DNA of 64,000 nt from Corynebacterium maris DSM 45190 (GCF_000442645.1 NC_021915.1:1116001-1180000); one strand, 5' to 3'. Numbered from the stretch's first letter, positions 53,636-62,615 are shown. A program made the numbers and translations. The notes: generated by a model from the sequence alone, not told the origin.

Positions 53636-56287
53636 ATGCGCCTGCACTCACTGACCATCGACAACGTCCGCGCCATCGACCGGCTGGAGATCGAGGACCT
53701 GCCGGACAGCGGCGTCATCGTCATCCACGGCGACAACGAACAGGGTAAGTCCACCATCCTGGACGCGCTCGACGCGCTGTTTTCCATCAAGCACACCGGC
53801 GCACCGCAGAAAATGAAGGACTTCCAGCCCGTCGGCCGCGACGAGCCCCCGGCCGTGTCCGCGACGATGACGATCGGGCCGTACACCTTCAGCGTGTTCA
53901 AGCAGTGGCTCCGACGGAAAAAGGCGGAGCTGAAGATCTCCGCCCCGCGACGCGAGAGCTTCACCGGCGGTGAGGCGGAGGACAAGCTCGCCGAAATTCT
54001 CGACGAACACCTGGACAAGCAGCTGCTGCAGACCCTCTTCCTTCGCCAAGACGACCTCGGCGAGGGCATCGCCGCCGCCGGCATCCCCTCCCTGCAGTCT
54101 GCGCTGGTCGGCGGGGAGGACGACGACGTCGACGGGGAGCCGGCCGCCGAGGACGACGCCCTGCTGCACGCCATCGAACGCGAATACCAGCTGTTCTACA
54201 CGGCCAAAAGCGGAAAACCCACCAAACGCCTCGAGCAAGTGGACAAAGACCACGAGCGCGCCGCCGCGGCACTCGAGGAAGCCCGCAGCGAGGTCGCCCG
54301 CCTCGACAGCTTCGTCGAGCAGGTCGAAACGCACGAACGCTCCCGCGACGAGGCCGCGGATTCCCTGCCGGGCGCTCACGCGGCAGTCGAGGACGCGCAG
54401 CAGAAACTCGCCGACGCCCGCCGCACAGAAGAAAAAGCCGCCGGACTGCGTCAGCGTGTGGAACTGGCCACCCGCGACCTGGAAGCCGCCCGGGCACGAG
54501 TCGCCGAACGCTCCGGACTCCGGGAACGGCTGGAAGAGCTCACCGGGCAGGCCGAAGAACTGCGTGTTCAGGCCGACGCAGTGAAGGACAAGGCAGAGGA
54601 AGAACACTCCCGGGTCGCCGAACTCACCGGCGAATTGGACGAGGCCAAGAAAAAGCGCGCCGCCGCCCAGCAACGGGCACGCGCCGCCGCGAAGGACGCG
54701 GAGCTGCTGCGCGATCTCACCCGCCGCGATGAGCTGCGGGACCAGCTCGCAGACATCGAGAAACTGGAGGACACCCTCCACCAGTGCCGTCGCGAGGCGG
54801 GCGGTCGCCGGGTCACCGACGACGACGTCGACGCTGTGCAGCAGGCCGCCAACGACCTGGCGGTGGCCACCGCACTGCACGAGCGCACCGTGCCGAAACT
54901 ACAGTTGAGCGCCGATGCGGGCACCACGATCACCGTGGACGGGGAGGAACATCCCCTCGGCGAAGACGCTCACGCGGTCGAACTCACCGACGGCACCACC
55001 CTGGGCATCGGCGACGTCACCGCCGTCTACCACGCCGGCTCAGCCACCGGCGCGGATGCCGCCGAGGCGGTGGAGGCGGCCCGGGCGGCAGTGGACGAGC
55101 TGTTGGCGGACCTCGGCTGCGACAGCCTCGAGCAGGTGCGCGCCGAACGTGACCGCTGTGTCACGGCCGATGCGGCGCTGGCCGACGCGCACAAAGAGCT
55201 GGACCGGGCCCTGGCGGGGCGCCCGGCCGCAGAGATTCGCGCGGAACTCGACCGGTTGTCCGACGCCCTCGAGGACGCGGACCTTCCCGAGGACCTGGAC
55301 GCGGAGACCGCCGCCGACGCCGTGAAACAGGCGGATGACGACCGGGATGAGGCCGACCAGCTCGTCGACGAGCTGGAACACCGCCTCGAGCCCTGGCGTG
55401 AGAGCACCGCGGCGACGGACACGGCGACGCTGCAGGCGCGCCGGGAGGTGCTCGACGAGCAGCTCACCCAGCTGCGCACTGAGCTGGAGGAGGCCGTTGC
55501 CGACTGCCCGGACGAGACGCTGGCAGAGGCGGTCGATCAGGCCGACGCCGCACTCGCCGAAGCGCGCGCCGCCGCCGACCAGGCAGATCAAGAGGTCGCG
55601 GAGGCCGATCCGCAGCTGCAGGAAGAGTTGCTGCGCAGCGCGCAGGCGAGGGTGAAGTCCCTGGACGGCCGCCACCAGGAAGCTACGCTGGCGTTGGCGC
55701 GCTTGACCAGCTACATCGACCAGGCCGCCGGGGCGGCGGAACGACTGCAGCAAGCCGTCGCCGAGGAGGAGACCGCCTCCCGGCTGCGGGACAGCATCCA
55801 GCGCCGGGCGGCGGCCGCCTCGCGGCTGCGGGACGTGATCAAGCGCCACCACCAGGCGGCTCGCTCCCGGTATGCGCAGCCTTTCGCCGACGAGCTGATC
55901 GCCCTGTCCAAGACGGTCTTCGGCCCGGAGGTGGATTTCTCCCTCTCCGACGACCTCGCCGTCCGGCAGCGTTCCATCGGGGACGTCACCGTGCCGCTGG
56001 CGTCGCTGTCGGGTGGCGCGAAGGAGCAGTTGGCGATTCTCACCCGCTTCGCCGTCGCCTCGTTGATCAGCCGGGGCGAGGGCGGGGAGGACACTTCGAT
56101 GCCGGTGGTCGTCGACGATGCGCTGGGGTCGACGGATCCGACGCGCCTGCAGCGCATGGGCGCGCTGTTCGACCGGATGGGTCGTTCCAACCAGGTCATC
56201 GTGCTGACGTGTTTCCCGCAGCGCTATGACTGGGTGGCGGATAAGACGCAGTATCCGATCACTGAACTGAAGTCCGCGGGGAAGTAG
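53636..56287 (+). CDS. SbcC/Rad50-like coiled-coil ATPase without zinc hook
   Basis: 883 residues. N-terminal ATPase half: MRLHSLTIDNVRAIDRLEIEDL, Walker A GDNEQGKST (about 33-41), and TLFLRQDDLGEG as the Q-loop region (about 130-141). Then about 500 residues of Glu/Ala/Arg-rich coiled coil (about 175-680). C-terminal half: LASLSGGAKEQLAILTRFAVASL (signature LSGGAKEQ) and VVVDDALGSTDPTRL (Walker B with DD in place of DE). Rad50/SbcC normally have a CxxC zinc hook in the middle of the coil; no CxxC exists here, which makes it similar to YhaN-type proteins. Works with the SbcD-like nuclease. Confidence 0.87.
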   Translation: MRLHSLTIDNVRAIDRLEIEDLPDSGVIVIHGDNEQGKSTILDALDALFSIKHTGAPQKMKDFQPVGRDEPPAVSATMTIGPYTFSVFKQWLRRKKAELKISAPRRESFTGGEAEDKLAEILDEHLDKQLLQTLFLRQDDLGEGIAAAGIPSLQSALVGGEDDDVDGEPAAEDDALLHAIEREYQLFYTAKSGKPTKRLEQVDKDHERAAAALEEARSEVARLDSFVEQVETHERSRDEAADSLPGAHAAVEDAQQKLADARRTEEKAAGLRQRVELATRDLEAARARVAERSGLRERLEELTGQAEELRVQADAVKDKAEEEHSRVAELTGELDEAKKKRAAAQQRARAAAKDAELLRDLTRRDELRDQLADIEKLEDTLHQCRREAGGRRVTDDDVDAVQQAANDLAVATALHERTVPKLQLSADAGTTITVDGEEHPLGEDAHAVELTDGTTLGIGDVTAVYHAGSATGADAAEAVEAARAAVDELLADLGCDSLEQVRAERDRCVTADAALADAHKELDRALAGRPAAEIRAELDRLSDALEDADLPEDLDAETAADAVKQADDDRDEADQLVDELEHRLEPWRESTAATDTATLQARREVLDEQLTQLRTELEEAVADCPDETLAEAVDQADAALAEARAAADQADQEVAEADPQLQEELLRSAQARVKSLDGRHQEATLALARLTSYIDQAAGAAERLQQAVAEEETASRLRDSIQRRAAAASRLRDVIKRHHQAARSRYAQPFADELIALSKTVFGPEVDFSLSDDLAVRQRSIGDVTVPLASLSGGAKEQLAILTRFAVASLISRGEGGEDTSMPVVVDDALGSTDPTRLQRMGALFDRMGRSNQVIVLTCFPQRYDWVADKTQYPITELKSAGK

Positions 56288-56319
56288 CGAAGGCGCTTTC
56301 AGGCGGCAGACACACGGTC

Positions 56320-56347
56320 GGCCCGACACCAAGAAAGGTGTCGGGCC
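56320..56347. terminator. Hairpin between convergent sbcC-like and yceI genes
   Basis: GGCCCGACACC (56320-56330), loop AAGAAA, GGTGTCGGGCC (56337-56347): an 11-bp perfect stem without a T-run on either side. Confidence 0.6.
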
Positions 56348-56383
56348 GGTCGTGTCAGTCCAGTATTTTGACGCGGTCAGAAT

Positions 56384-56920
56384 TTACTTCTTGATGCCGG
56401 AGCCTTCGATCTCGATCGTGATCTTCTCGGAGACCAGGACGCCGCCGGAGTTCAACGGGGCGTGAAAGTCCAGTCCGAAGTCCTTGCGGTTGATGGTGGT
56501 GGAGGCGTCGAAGCCGACGCGGGTCGCACCCCACGGATCGACCTCGGAGCCGGCGATCTCGACGTCCAGGGTGACCGGCTTGGTGGTCTGCTTGATGGTC
56601 AGGTCACCGGTGACGGTGGCCGTGTGGTCGCCGTCGAACTTCACATCGGTGGCCTCGAAGGTCATCTCCGGGTACTTCTCGACGTCGAAGAAATCCTCGC
56701 CGCGGACGTGTCCGTCCCGGTCCTCGTTGCCGCTGTTGATTGAGGCGGTCTTGATGACGGCCTTGATGGTGGAGTTCGACGGGTTCTCCTGGTCGATGTT
56801 GACCTCGGCGGTCCAGTCGGAGAAGGTGCCACGCACCTTGGTCACCATTGCGTGGCGGGCGACGAAGCCGATGGCGGTGTGGGCGGGGTCGAGTTCGATG
56901 ATGCCGTTGTAGTCAGCCAT
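56384..56920 (-). CDS. YceI-family polyisoprenoid-binding protein
   Basis: 178 residues. The YceI lipocalin-like barrel is evident: GIIELDPAHTAIGFVARHAMVTKVRGTFSDW, VIKTASINSGNEDRDGHVRGEDFFDVEKYPEMTFEATDV, LTIKQTTKPVTLDVEIAG and GFDASTTINRKDFGLDFHAPLNSGGVLVSEKI. The HARHAMV and FDVEKYP blocks are typical. There is no signal peptide, so it is probably cytosolic. The family binds polyisoprenoids such as quinone side chains and is often stress-inducible. Its promoter region carries a RosR-type site at 57056-57073, and the divergent MarR gene is probably its regulator. Confidence 0.92.
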   Translation of the reverse strand: MADYNGIIELDPAHTAIGFVARHAMVTKVRGTFSDWTAEVNIDQENPSNSTIKAVIKTASINSGNEDRDGHVRGEDFFDVEKYPEMTFEATDVKFDGDHTATVTGDLTIKQTTKPVTLDVEIAGSEVDPWGATRVGFDASTTINRKDFGLDFHAPLNSGGVLVSEKITIEIEGSGIKK

Positions 56921-57055
56921 GAGAATTCTCCTTGTAAATCTGCTGTGTGATGGTGGTGTCGGTAGATCCCTTTAATGTCCGGGATCTCAGCCGACGCCGC
57001 TAAGTGAGTTTTTTGAGAGCGTGTGTCTCGCTCGCAAATATCACCTTAACAGATC

Positions 57056-57073
57056 TTTGTGACGTGTCAACAA
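57056..57073. promoter_or_regulatory. RosR/CosR-type operator upstream of the yceI gene
   Basis: TTTGTGACGTGTCAACAA agrees at 16 of 18 positions with the reported RosR consensus TTGTTGAYRYRTCAACWA of Corynebacterium glutamicum. On the minus strand it covers a TTGACA-like -35 element, followed after 16 bases by TAAGGT, so binding would block the yceI promoter. Confidence 0.7.
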
Positions 57074-57187
57074 TAAAGTTTCAAGTAGTTTTCGTCCGGG
57101 TGTTTTTGCAGCTAACGGGGATGGGGTAACGTGAATCGACGGTGACCCTGTGGGGTGGGGCGGTTTCTTTCGGGCGGACCCGATCGC

Positions 57188-57210
57188 TATAGTTGTTGAC
57201 ATGACTACAG
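57188..57210 (+). promoter_or_regulatory. TATAGT -10 box and RosR-like half operator at the regulator start
   Basis: TATAGT (57188-57193) ends seven bases before ATG 57201, which implies a leaderless mRNA. TTGTTGACATGACTACAG (57193-57210) matches the RosR consensus at 15 of 18 positions and overlaps the start codon. This suggests autoregulation. Confidence 0.55.
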
Positions 57211-57689
57211 AAACGCGTTGGCTAAATGATGACGAGCAGGAACTGTGGCGTCTGATGCTCGCCGCGTCCCGCAAAGTGAGCCGTGCCATGGATGACACGC
57301 TGCAGGCGGGGAGTGACCTGTCCACCTCTGAGTTTTCCGTCCTCGTGGAGCTCTCCGAGACTGACGATTGTGCTCTTCGTCTGCGTGACTTGTGCGCCAG
57401 CCTCGACTGGGACCGCTCCCGCACCTCGCATCAGATCACCCGCATGGAACGCCGCGGCCTGGTGACCAAACACAAGAGTGAGGGCGACGCCCGCGGCGTG
57501 GTCGTCCGCCTGACCGACGAGGGGCACCGTCGGCTCGCCAGCGCCGCGCCCGAGCACGTCGAGAGCGTGCGCCGAGTCATCTTCGACCACATGGAACCGG
57601 CCGTGGCTCCGGTGCTGAAAAGTTACTTCGAAGGGCTCATGGAGGTCGACAACGTGCCCGGTTCTCCGGGCTTCACCGCCGACGCCTAA
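57201..57689 (+). CDS. rosR: MarR-family regulator, RosR-like
   Basis: 162 residues from ATG 57201; the upstream in-frame ATG 57150 lies before the -10 box. MarR winged helix: LSTSEFSVLVELSETDD, LRLRDLCASLDWDRSRTSHQITRMERRGLV (recognition helix about 62-92) and the wing KHKSEGDARGVVVRLTDEGHRRL. It has Cys57 and Cys65, and RosR of C. glutamicum senses H2O2 through cysteine oxidation; Cys65 lies at about the place of a reactive Cys there. Divergence from a yceI gene and two RosR-like sites in the shared region support a redox-responsive, self-regulated repressor. The assignment to RosR is by motif and context. Confidence 0.75.
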   Translation: MTTETRWLNDDEQELWRLMLAASRKVSRAMDDTLQAGSDLSTSEFSVLVELSETDDCALRLRDLCASLDWDRSRTSHQITRMERRGLVTKHKSEGDARGVVVRLTDEGHRRLASAAPEHVESVRRVIFDHMEPAVAPVLKSYFEGLMEVDNVPGSPGFTADA

Positions 57690-57807
57690 GGGGCGGGGCC
57701 GGAAAAGTCAGGGAAGGATCAGGGCCAATCCCGATTCCCTTACGCCCCCGGGCCGGATTGACTGAAAGGCGAGGACACAGACTTTCGCACCGACAGGAGA
57801 CACGGCC

Positions 57808-58032
57808 ATGACCACCGATTACCCGCAGTTTCATCCGACCACCCCGGCACTGCAGCGCCGTCTGCGCCGCAACCGGACCGACAATTGGGTCGGGGGCGTG
57901 CTCAGCGGCGTCGGTTCCACCTACAACATCAACGTCACCCTGCTGCGCGTTTTGTTCGTGGCGTCGATGTTGCTGCCCGGGCCGCAGATTCTGATGTACC
58001 TGGCGGCCTGGATGATCATGCCCGCGGAGTAG
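57808..58032 (+). CDS. PspC-domain protein (small membrane protein)
   Basis: 74 residues, ATG with AGGAGA upstream. PspC core: LQRRLRRNRTDNWVGGVLSGVGSTYNINVTLLRVLFVASMLL and GPQILMYLAAWMIMP, with one or two membrane helices (about 48-72). PspC-domain proteins sense membrane stress; the short form alone is common in actinobacteria. No pspA is next to it. A hairpin terminator that can serve both this gene and the opposing tRNA lies at 58067-58104. Confidence 0.88.
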   Translation: MTTDYPQFHPTTPALQRRLRRNRTDNWVGGVLSGVGSTYNINVTLLRVLFVASMLLPGPQILMYLAAWMIMPAE

Positions 58033-58066
58033 GCAATGACTGCCGCTAGCCGGGTAATGCACGACA

Positions 58067-58104
58067 AAGGCCGGCACCCACCACTACGGGTGGGCACCGG
58101 CCTC
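58067..58104. terminator. Hairpin between pspC gene and tRNA-Arg
   Basis: GGCCGGCACCCACC (58069-58082) pairs with GGTGGGCACCGGCC (58089-58102) except for a two-base internal mismatch. On the minus strand it is followed by TTTGTC, so it fits best as terminator of the tRNA transcript. Confidence 0.6.
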
Positions 58105-58128
58105 ATGGCTTGCGTCTGAAAAATTTTG

Positions 58129-58202
58129 CGTCCCCGACAGGATTCGAACCTGCGACCCCTGGTACCGGAAACCAGTGCTCTAATCCTCTGAGCTACGGAG
58201 AC
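58129..58202 (-). tRNA. tRNA-Arg (anticodon CCG)
   Basis: 74 bases without encoded CCA. The acceptor stem GTCTCCG/CGGGGAC has one G-T pair. D-arm with AGCTCAGAGGATTAGAGC, anticodon stem CTGGT/ACCAG with loop TTCCGGT (anticodon CCG at 58166-58168), T-arm GCAGGTTCGAATCCTGT with the TTCGAAT loop. It reads CGG codons, which are common in this high-GC genome. Confidence 0.95.
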
Positions 58203-58299
58203 TGACAAGTCCGAAAACCCGAACTCGCAACGGATGAAACTTTAGCACCTGCGTGCAGCCGGGGCCTAACCGGCCCCGGCGTGTCGCGGGGTGGAGGGG

Positions 58300-59937
58300 T
58301 TAACCCAGCCCTTCGACCTCGGTGGATTTTGCTTCGCCGGTGCGCAGGTACTCGGCCACGATCTCGTCGACACGCTCGTTGCCGCGGGCGAGGTGACCGT
58401 GGCCCGGGCCGTTGACGGTGACGACTTCGGCGCCCATGGCGTCGGCGATGGTGCGGTGGCCCTGGTAACGGGTCTGCGGGTCACCGGTGCCAGAGATCTG
58501 CAGGGGAGTGATCTCCAGCTCGGAGCCGTCGAGCGGGAACATTTGGCTGGAGGGTTCGATGCCGCGGCAGCTCTGGCCGGAGGCGTAGGCGTCCTGGCCG
58601 ACCTGGACCGGATCCACGATGACGTAACCGTTCCAGAGATAGGACGGCAGGTGGCTCAGGTCGCCTTCGCCGCGGGTTTCGTTGCAGATGACCATGGTCT
58701 GCATGGCCTGGGCGTTGTAGGCGTCGGCCTGCATCTGCAGGAGCTGCTCCTCGCTGGGCACGGTCTGCTCGACCTGCTCGACCTGCTGTTGGTAGGCGGG
58801 GTCGTCGAAGAGGCTGCCGTTGAGCAGGCGGGCCAAGGTGTCCCACTCGGCCGGCCACGGCAACACCGAGTAGGTGTTGGCGTAGATGGCCGAGTTGACC
58901 AAGGAAGCCTCCGGATTGGCGGCGAGGTTGGCCAGCGCCTGGGCCTGCACCAGAGCCGGGGTGGTCATGTTGACGGCGTCGGCGACGGCGGCGTTGATCT
59001 GCTCGTTTTGCGCGGAAGTCAGCTCTGCGGGCAATTCCCCGGGCTGCATGGGCGGCGGCGTCAGCGTCGGGGTCTGCCCGGACTCCTGGTAAATGAGTCC
59101 GGCCCAGTACTGATACACCTGGTACGGGGTCTCACCCAGGCCGTATGTGTCGTCACGTGCGGCGACAAAGCCGAAGAAGTCGTGCAGCGCCTGGGTGTAA
59201 CCGGGTTTCTGGTCGGCCAGCAGCTGCGGCCAGCCAATCGCCGGGTCCATCGCGGAGTCCAGCACGAGGCGGTCCACCCGATCCGGGTAACGGGTGGCGT
59301 ACAGGCTGCCGAGGTAGGTGCCGTAGGACAACCCGATGATCGAGATCTCGTCCAGATCCAGGGCGCGGCGCACCATCTCCCAGTCCTCGGCCGTATTCGA
59401 GGTGGTCACGGATTGTGTGTAGCCCGGGTCGGCCTGCTCGCAGGAGTCTTGGAGGAAAGCGCCGGAGGACAAGTGGTAGTCCACCGCCGCGTTGGGGCCC
59501 GGGGTGGTGCAGTCCAGCGGCGTGGAGCCTTGCAGACCCCGGGGCTGGACGGCGACACGGTCCCATTCGTCGACGATGGCCTGCGGCCAGTCGAAGCCGG
59601 CGCCGCTGCTGAAGTAGCCGTAGGCGTCGCCGCCCGGGCCACCCGGGTTGCCGAAGACGGTGCCCCGCTTGGCGTTCTGCTTGGCGGCCGGGTAGCGGAC
59701 GAAGCCCACCGAAATGGTCCCGTCGTCCGGGTCGGAGTACTCCTGGGGGACCTCGATACGGCCGCACTCGGCGGCGGGGTCCACGACCTGGATCGGGCAG
59801 TCCTCCCAGGTGACGTCCGGGGCGAGGGGGTCCGCCCCGTCTTGTGCGCCCGCCGGGGCGACCAGCAGGGCGGCGGCGCCCAAAGCGGCTGCGGTCACGG
59901 CGCCCGCGCGGCGTAACCGGGTAAAAACTGTGGTCAC
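58300..59937 (-). CDS. Secreted alpha/beta hydrolase, tripeptidyl aminopeptidase-like
   Basis: 545 residues from GTG 59937 (GGAG seven bases upstream); ATG 59964 or 60042 would lengthen it. Signal peptide: FTRLRRAGAVTAAALGAAALLVAPAGAQDG, cleaved after AGA or near residue 30. The mature protein has WEDCPIQVVDPAAECGRIEVPQEY, oxyanion FGNPGGPGG, the Ser in IIGLSYGTYLGSLYATRYPDRV (GLSYG), and a C-terminal lid domain ending in GHGHLARGN with the catalytic His. This matches the mycobacterial TAP/Streptomyces tripeptidyl aminopeptidase group (proline iminopeptidase-like). Acts outside the cell on peptides or cell-wall-linked esters. Standalone gene. Confidence 0.88.
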   Translation of the reverse strand: MTTVFTRLRRAGAVTAAALGAAALLVAPAGAQDGADPLAPDVTWEDCPIQVVDPAAECGRIEVPQEYSDPDDGTISVGFVRYPAAKQNAKRGTVFGNPGGPGGDAYGYFSSGAGFDWPQAIVDEWDRVAVQPRGLQGSTPLDCTTPGPNAAVDYHLSSGAFLQDSCEQADPGYTQSVTTSNTAEDWEMVRRALDLDEISIIGLSYGTYLGSLYATRYPDRVDRLVLDSAMDPAIGWPQLLADQKPGYTQALHDFFGFVAARDDTYGLGETPYQVYQYWAGLIYQESGQTPTLTPPPMQPGELPAELTSAQNEQINAAVADAVNMTTPALVQAQALANLAANPEASLVNSAIYANTYSVLPWPAEWDTLARLLNGSLFDDPAYQQQVEQVEQTVPSEEQLLQMQADAYNAQAMQTMVICNETRGEGDLSHLPSYLWNGYVIVDPVQVGQDAYASGQSCRGIEPSSQMFPLDGSELEITPLQISGTGDPQTRYQGHRTIADAMGAEVVTVNGPGHGHLARGNERVDEIVAEYLRTGEAKSTEVEGLG

Positions 59938-60114
59938 AGTGATGTTCTCCAAACTTCCGGGCATCCCTCGACGCGGCGGCGACAAGATTCGGCCAGCGGA
60001 ACCGATGAGTATTAGACGGCCAGCTCGAGGATAGATCACCACGGAAGGTTTCTGGGAGAAAACTTGCCGCGCGCCGGGAAATGCCCGGAAATCACGTGGC
60101 TTCCCGCCACTGGG

Positions 60115-60960
60115 TCACACGCTCGTCTGCGTGTTCCGTCCCTGTCGACGCAGCAGCCCCAGGGCAGGGGAGAGGAGCACGACGACAGCGGCGACGCCCG
60201 CCGCCCACACCAGGGTCTCGGACTCGAACTGGCCCTCCGTGCGAGCCGCCGCGATCCACCCCAGGCCCCAGGCCGTGGCCAGCGCTGGCGCGACCCGGCC
60301 GCCGTCGAGCACCGCCGCCGTCACGGCGATCAGCGCAGCCACGACAATGCCGACCACACCCATGGGGATTTCGAGGAAGACGTCCGCGCCGGCGTCCGCC
60401 AGCCAGGCCCACGTGTTCGCGAAGGTGGCCGCCAGCACCCAACCGAAGTACAGGCCGAAGGTCAGGTCACTGACCAGCCACTCCACCCAGCCGCCGGTCC
60501 GCTCGCGGCCGAGGATATACATGATGCGGATGAGCACCGCCAAGAGCACGAGGATCACCGCGACGGAGGCGACGAGGGAACCGAGCTGGACCATCCAGAT
60601 CCAGACGGAGTTGAGCAGAATGGACGCCAGCGCCCAGGGCCGCAACTGCGCCTGCCGCGGCGAGCGGCGAGCCACCCCGAAGAGCTGCCAGATAGCGTAG
60701 GCGATCAGGCCTAGGTAAATCACGCTCCAAATGCGAAAGGCGGGACTGCCCGGGGCCAGCGGCGTGGCGTCGGCCGACAGTGCGCCGCCGGCGGCCTCGG
60801 CGATGGGGGTGCCGCCTAACGCGCCGCTGCCTAAGAAAGCGGCGGCGATGGCGACGGCGGTGCCGATCAGCGTGATGACCGGTAACGCCCATCCGGTCTC
60901 GGCGCCGGTCGAGCGGTCAGCGGCGGGCGGGTGCGTGGTCTGAGTCTGTGCGTGGGACAT
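60115..60960 (-). CDS. TspO/MBR-like tryptophan-rich sensory membrane protein
   Basis: 281 residues from ATG 60960, preceded by GGAGG. Seven or more hydrophobic helices. TspO-like features: PAFRIWSVIYLGLIAYAIWQLFG (helix 1-2, resembling the W-x-V-x-Y motif), LASILLNSVWIWMVQLGSLVASV, and GGWVEWLVSDLTFGLYFGWVLAATFANTWAWL. Classical TspO has five helices and about 160 residues; this longer form occurs in actinobacteria. TspO proteins bind porphyrins or related pigments and affect stress regulation. It is divergent from a photolyase gene, so a shared light or porphyrin stress response is plausible. Confidence 0.78.
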   Translation of the reverse strand: MSHAQTQTTHPPAADRSTGAETGWALPVITLIGTAVAIAAAFLGSGALGGTPIAEAAGGALSADATPLAPGSPAFRIWSVIYLGLIAYAIWQLFGVARRSPRQAQLRPWALASILLNSVWIWMVQLGSLVASVAVILVLLAVLIRIMYILGRERTGGWVEWLVSDLTFGLYFGWVLAATFANTWAWLADAGADVFLEIPMGVVGIVVAALIAVTAAVLDGGRVAPALATAWGLGWIAAARTEGQFESETLVWAAGVAAVVVLLSPALGLLRRQGRNTQTSV

Positions 60961-61047
60961 GTCGGTTACCTCCTGGTCGCCAGCGTAGGGAAAATCACGG
61001 GGTCGCGTCGTGGCGGGAAACGGACGCACCGCGTTAGGTTGGGCGGT

Positions 61048-62592
61048 ATGATTGACAGCGACACGAGCAACAGCCGAACCCTGGGACGACTGACTGAGAA
61101 ATTTCCTGACCTGCCAGCTCAGCGCCCCGCGGTCATGGTGTTCCACGATGACCTGCGACTGCACGACAACGCCGCCCTCGCGGCCGCCGCCGAGCACGGT
61201 CCAGTGGTCGCCGTCTACGTGCGGGAAGACCCGGAGACCACCGAGGCACGTGCGCTCGGCCGGGCCACGCAGTGGTGGCTGCACCACAGCCTGGAGCGTC
61301 TCGCGGCCTCGCTCGCCGAGCATGACGTGCCGCTGATCGTCCTCGACGGCCATCCGCTCCGGCTGATCCCCGAGCTGACCCGCCAGATCGGCGCCCCCTA
61401 TGTCGCCTGGAGCCGCCGCTACCACCAGCCGCAGCGCGATCTCGACGCTTCCCTGAAAAAGCTGCTGCGTGCGCAAGGCGTCCAGGCGCACAGCTTCGCC
61501 GGCCACCTGCTGGCGGAGCCGTCGGACGTGGTCAACTCGCAGGATCGGCCGTATCAGGTCTACACGCCGTTCTCGCGCCGACTGCGGGCCGCCGTCGAGA
61601 ACAGCTTCGTCCAAGGGCTGGTGCCGCCGACCGGGGTTCCTCGGACTCTGCGCGGCCCCGGCGCCGATCTGGAGTGCACCCGCGCCGACCTGGCTGAACT
61701 GGCCCTGCTGCCGTCCCATCCCGCGCGCCGGGATCCGGATTGGACCGCCAAGCTCGCTGAGGTGTGGGAACCGGGTGAGGACGGCGCCCGGCGCCGCCTG
61801 GCTGACTTTCTCGAACGCATCAACGGCGTGGACGACGACCCGGGCTACGCGGCCGGTCGCGACGTGCCGTCGGTGTCCGCCACCAGCAGCCTGTCTCCGC
61901 ATCTGCGTTTCGGGGAAATCAGCCCGCACGCGGTGTGGGCGGCCATCGAAGAACTCGACGACGCCGGCGAGGACGGGACCGTCTTCCAGAGCCAGCTGAT
62001 GTGGCGCGACTTCGCGTGGCACCGGCTCTACTACCACCCGGACCTGGCCACGACGAACATGCGGAAGGAGTTCGACGCCTTCCCCTGGCCGTGGGATCCG
62101 GAAGAATTTTCTGCGGGCATGGCCGGCGGGAGGGACGGTCGCCGCGCAGTGAACGCCGAGGGCTTTTTGGGCGATCTCGGCGAGTGGCGGGCGGGGACCA
62201 CGGGCATCCCGCTCGTCGACGCCGGCATGCGCGAACTGTGGCAGACCGGCCACATGCATAACCGTGTGCGCATGGTCGTGGCGTCCTTCCTGTGCAAGAA
62301 CTTGGGCATCCACTGGCGCCACGGCGAAGAATGGTTCTGGGACACGCTCGTAGACGCGGATCCGGCGAGCAACGCCTTCAACTGGCAGTGGGTCGCCGGC
62401 AGCGGAGATGACGCGTCCCCGTACTTCCGGATCTTCAACCCGGAGACCCAAGCGAAGCGTTTCGACGGCGAAGGCGTCTACATCGCCCGATGGGTGCCGG
62501 AGCACGGCACCGATTCCTACCCTGAGCCCATCGTCGACCTGAAAGAAAGCCGGGAAATGGCGTTGGCGGCTTATGAGGGAACCAAAAAGTAG
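61048..62592 (+). CDS. phrB: DNA photolyase (class I CPD, cryptochrome family)
   Basis: 514 residues from ATG 61048; the longer reading from 60931 overlaps the divergent gene. N-terminal alpha/beta antenna domain VMVFHDDLRLHDNAALAAAA (photolyase DLRLxDN motif), then a helical FAD domain with SATSSLSPHLRFGEISPHAVW, QLMWRDFAWHRLYYHPD, GIPLVDAGMRELWQTGHMHNRVRMVVASFLCKNLGIHW and NAFNWQWVAGSGDDASPYFRIFNP. These are the class I signature blocks, including WxxxxxRxxxA-type FAD contacts. It uses blue light to split cyclobutane dimers in DNA. It precedes the NAD(P)-binding gene by 23 bases and probably shares its transcript. Confidence 0.95.
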   Translation: MIDSDTSNSRTLGRLTEKFPDLPAQRPAVMVFHDDLRLHDNAALAAAAEHGPVVAVYVREDPETTEARALGRATQWWLHHSLERLAASLAEHDVPLIVLDGHPLRLIPELTRQIGAPYVAWSRRYHQPQRDLDASLKKLLRAQGVQAHSFAGHLLAEPSDVVNSQDRPYQVYTPFSRRLRAAVENSFVQGLVPPTGVPRTLRGPGADLECTRADLAELALLPSHPARRDPDWTAKLAEVWEPGEDGARRRLADFLERINGVDDDPGYAAGRDVPSVSATSSLSPHLRFGEISPHAVWAAIEELDDAGEDGTVFQSQLMWRDFAWHRLYYHPDLATTNMRKEFDAFPWPWDPEEFSAGMAGGRDGRRAVNAEGFLGDLGEWRAGTTGIPLVDAGMRELWQTGHMHNRVRMVVASFLCKNLGIHWRHGEEWFWDTLVDADPASNAFNWQWVAGSGDDASPYFRIFNPETQAKRFDGEGVYIARWVPEHGTDSYPEPIVDLKESREMALAAYEGTKK

Positions 62593-62615
62593 TTTTCGCC
62601 TCTACTGTGGGGCCC

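Noticed and set aside
60961..62505. N-terminal extension of the TspO-like protein by 515 codons
   Set aside because: It lies antisense to the photolyase gene; ATG 60960 has a GGAGG site and starts the membrane protein.
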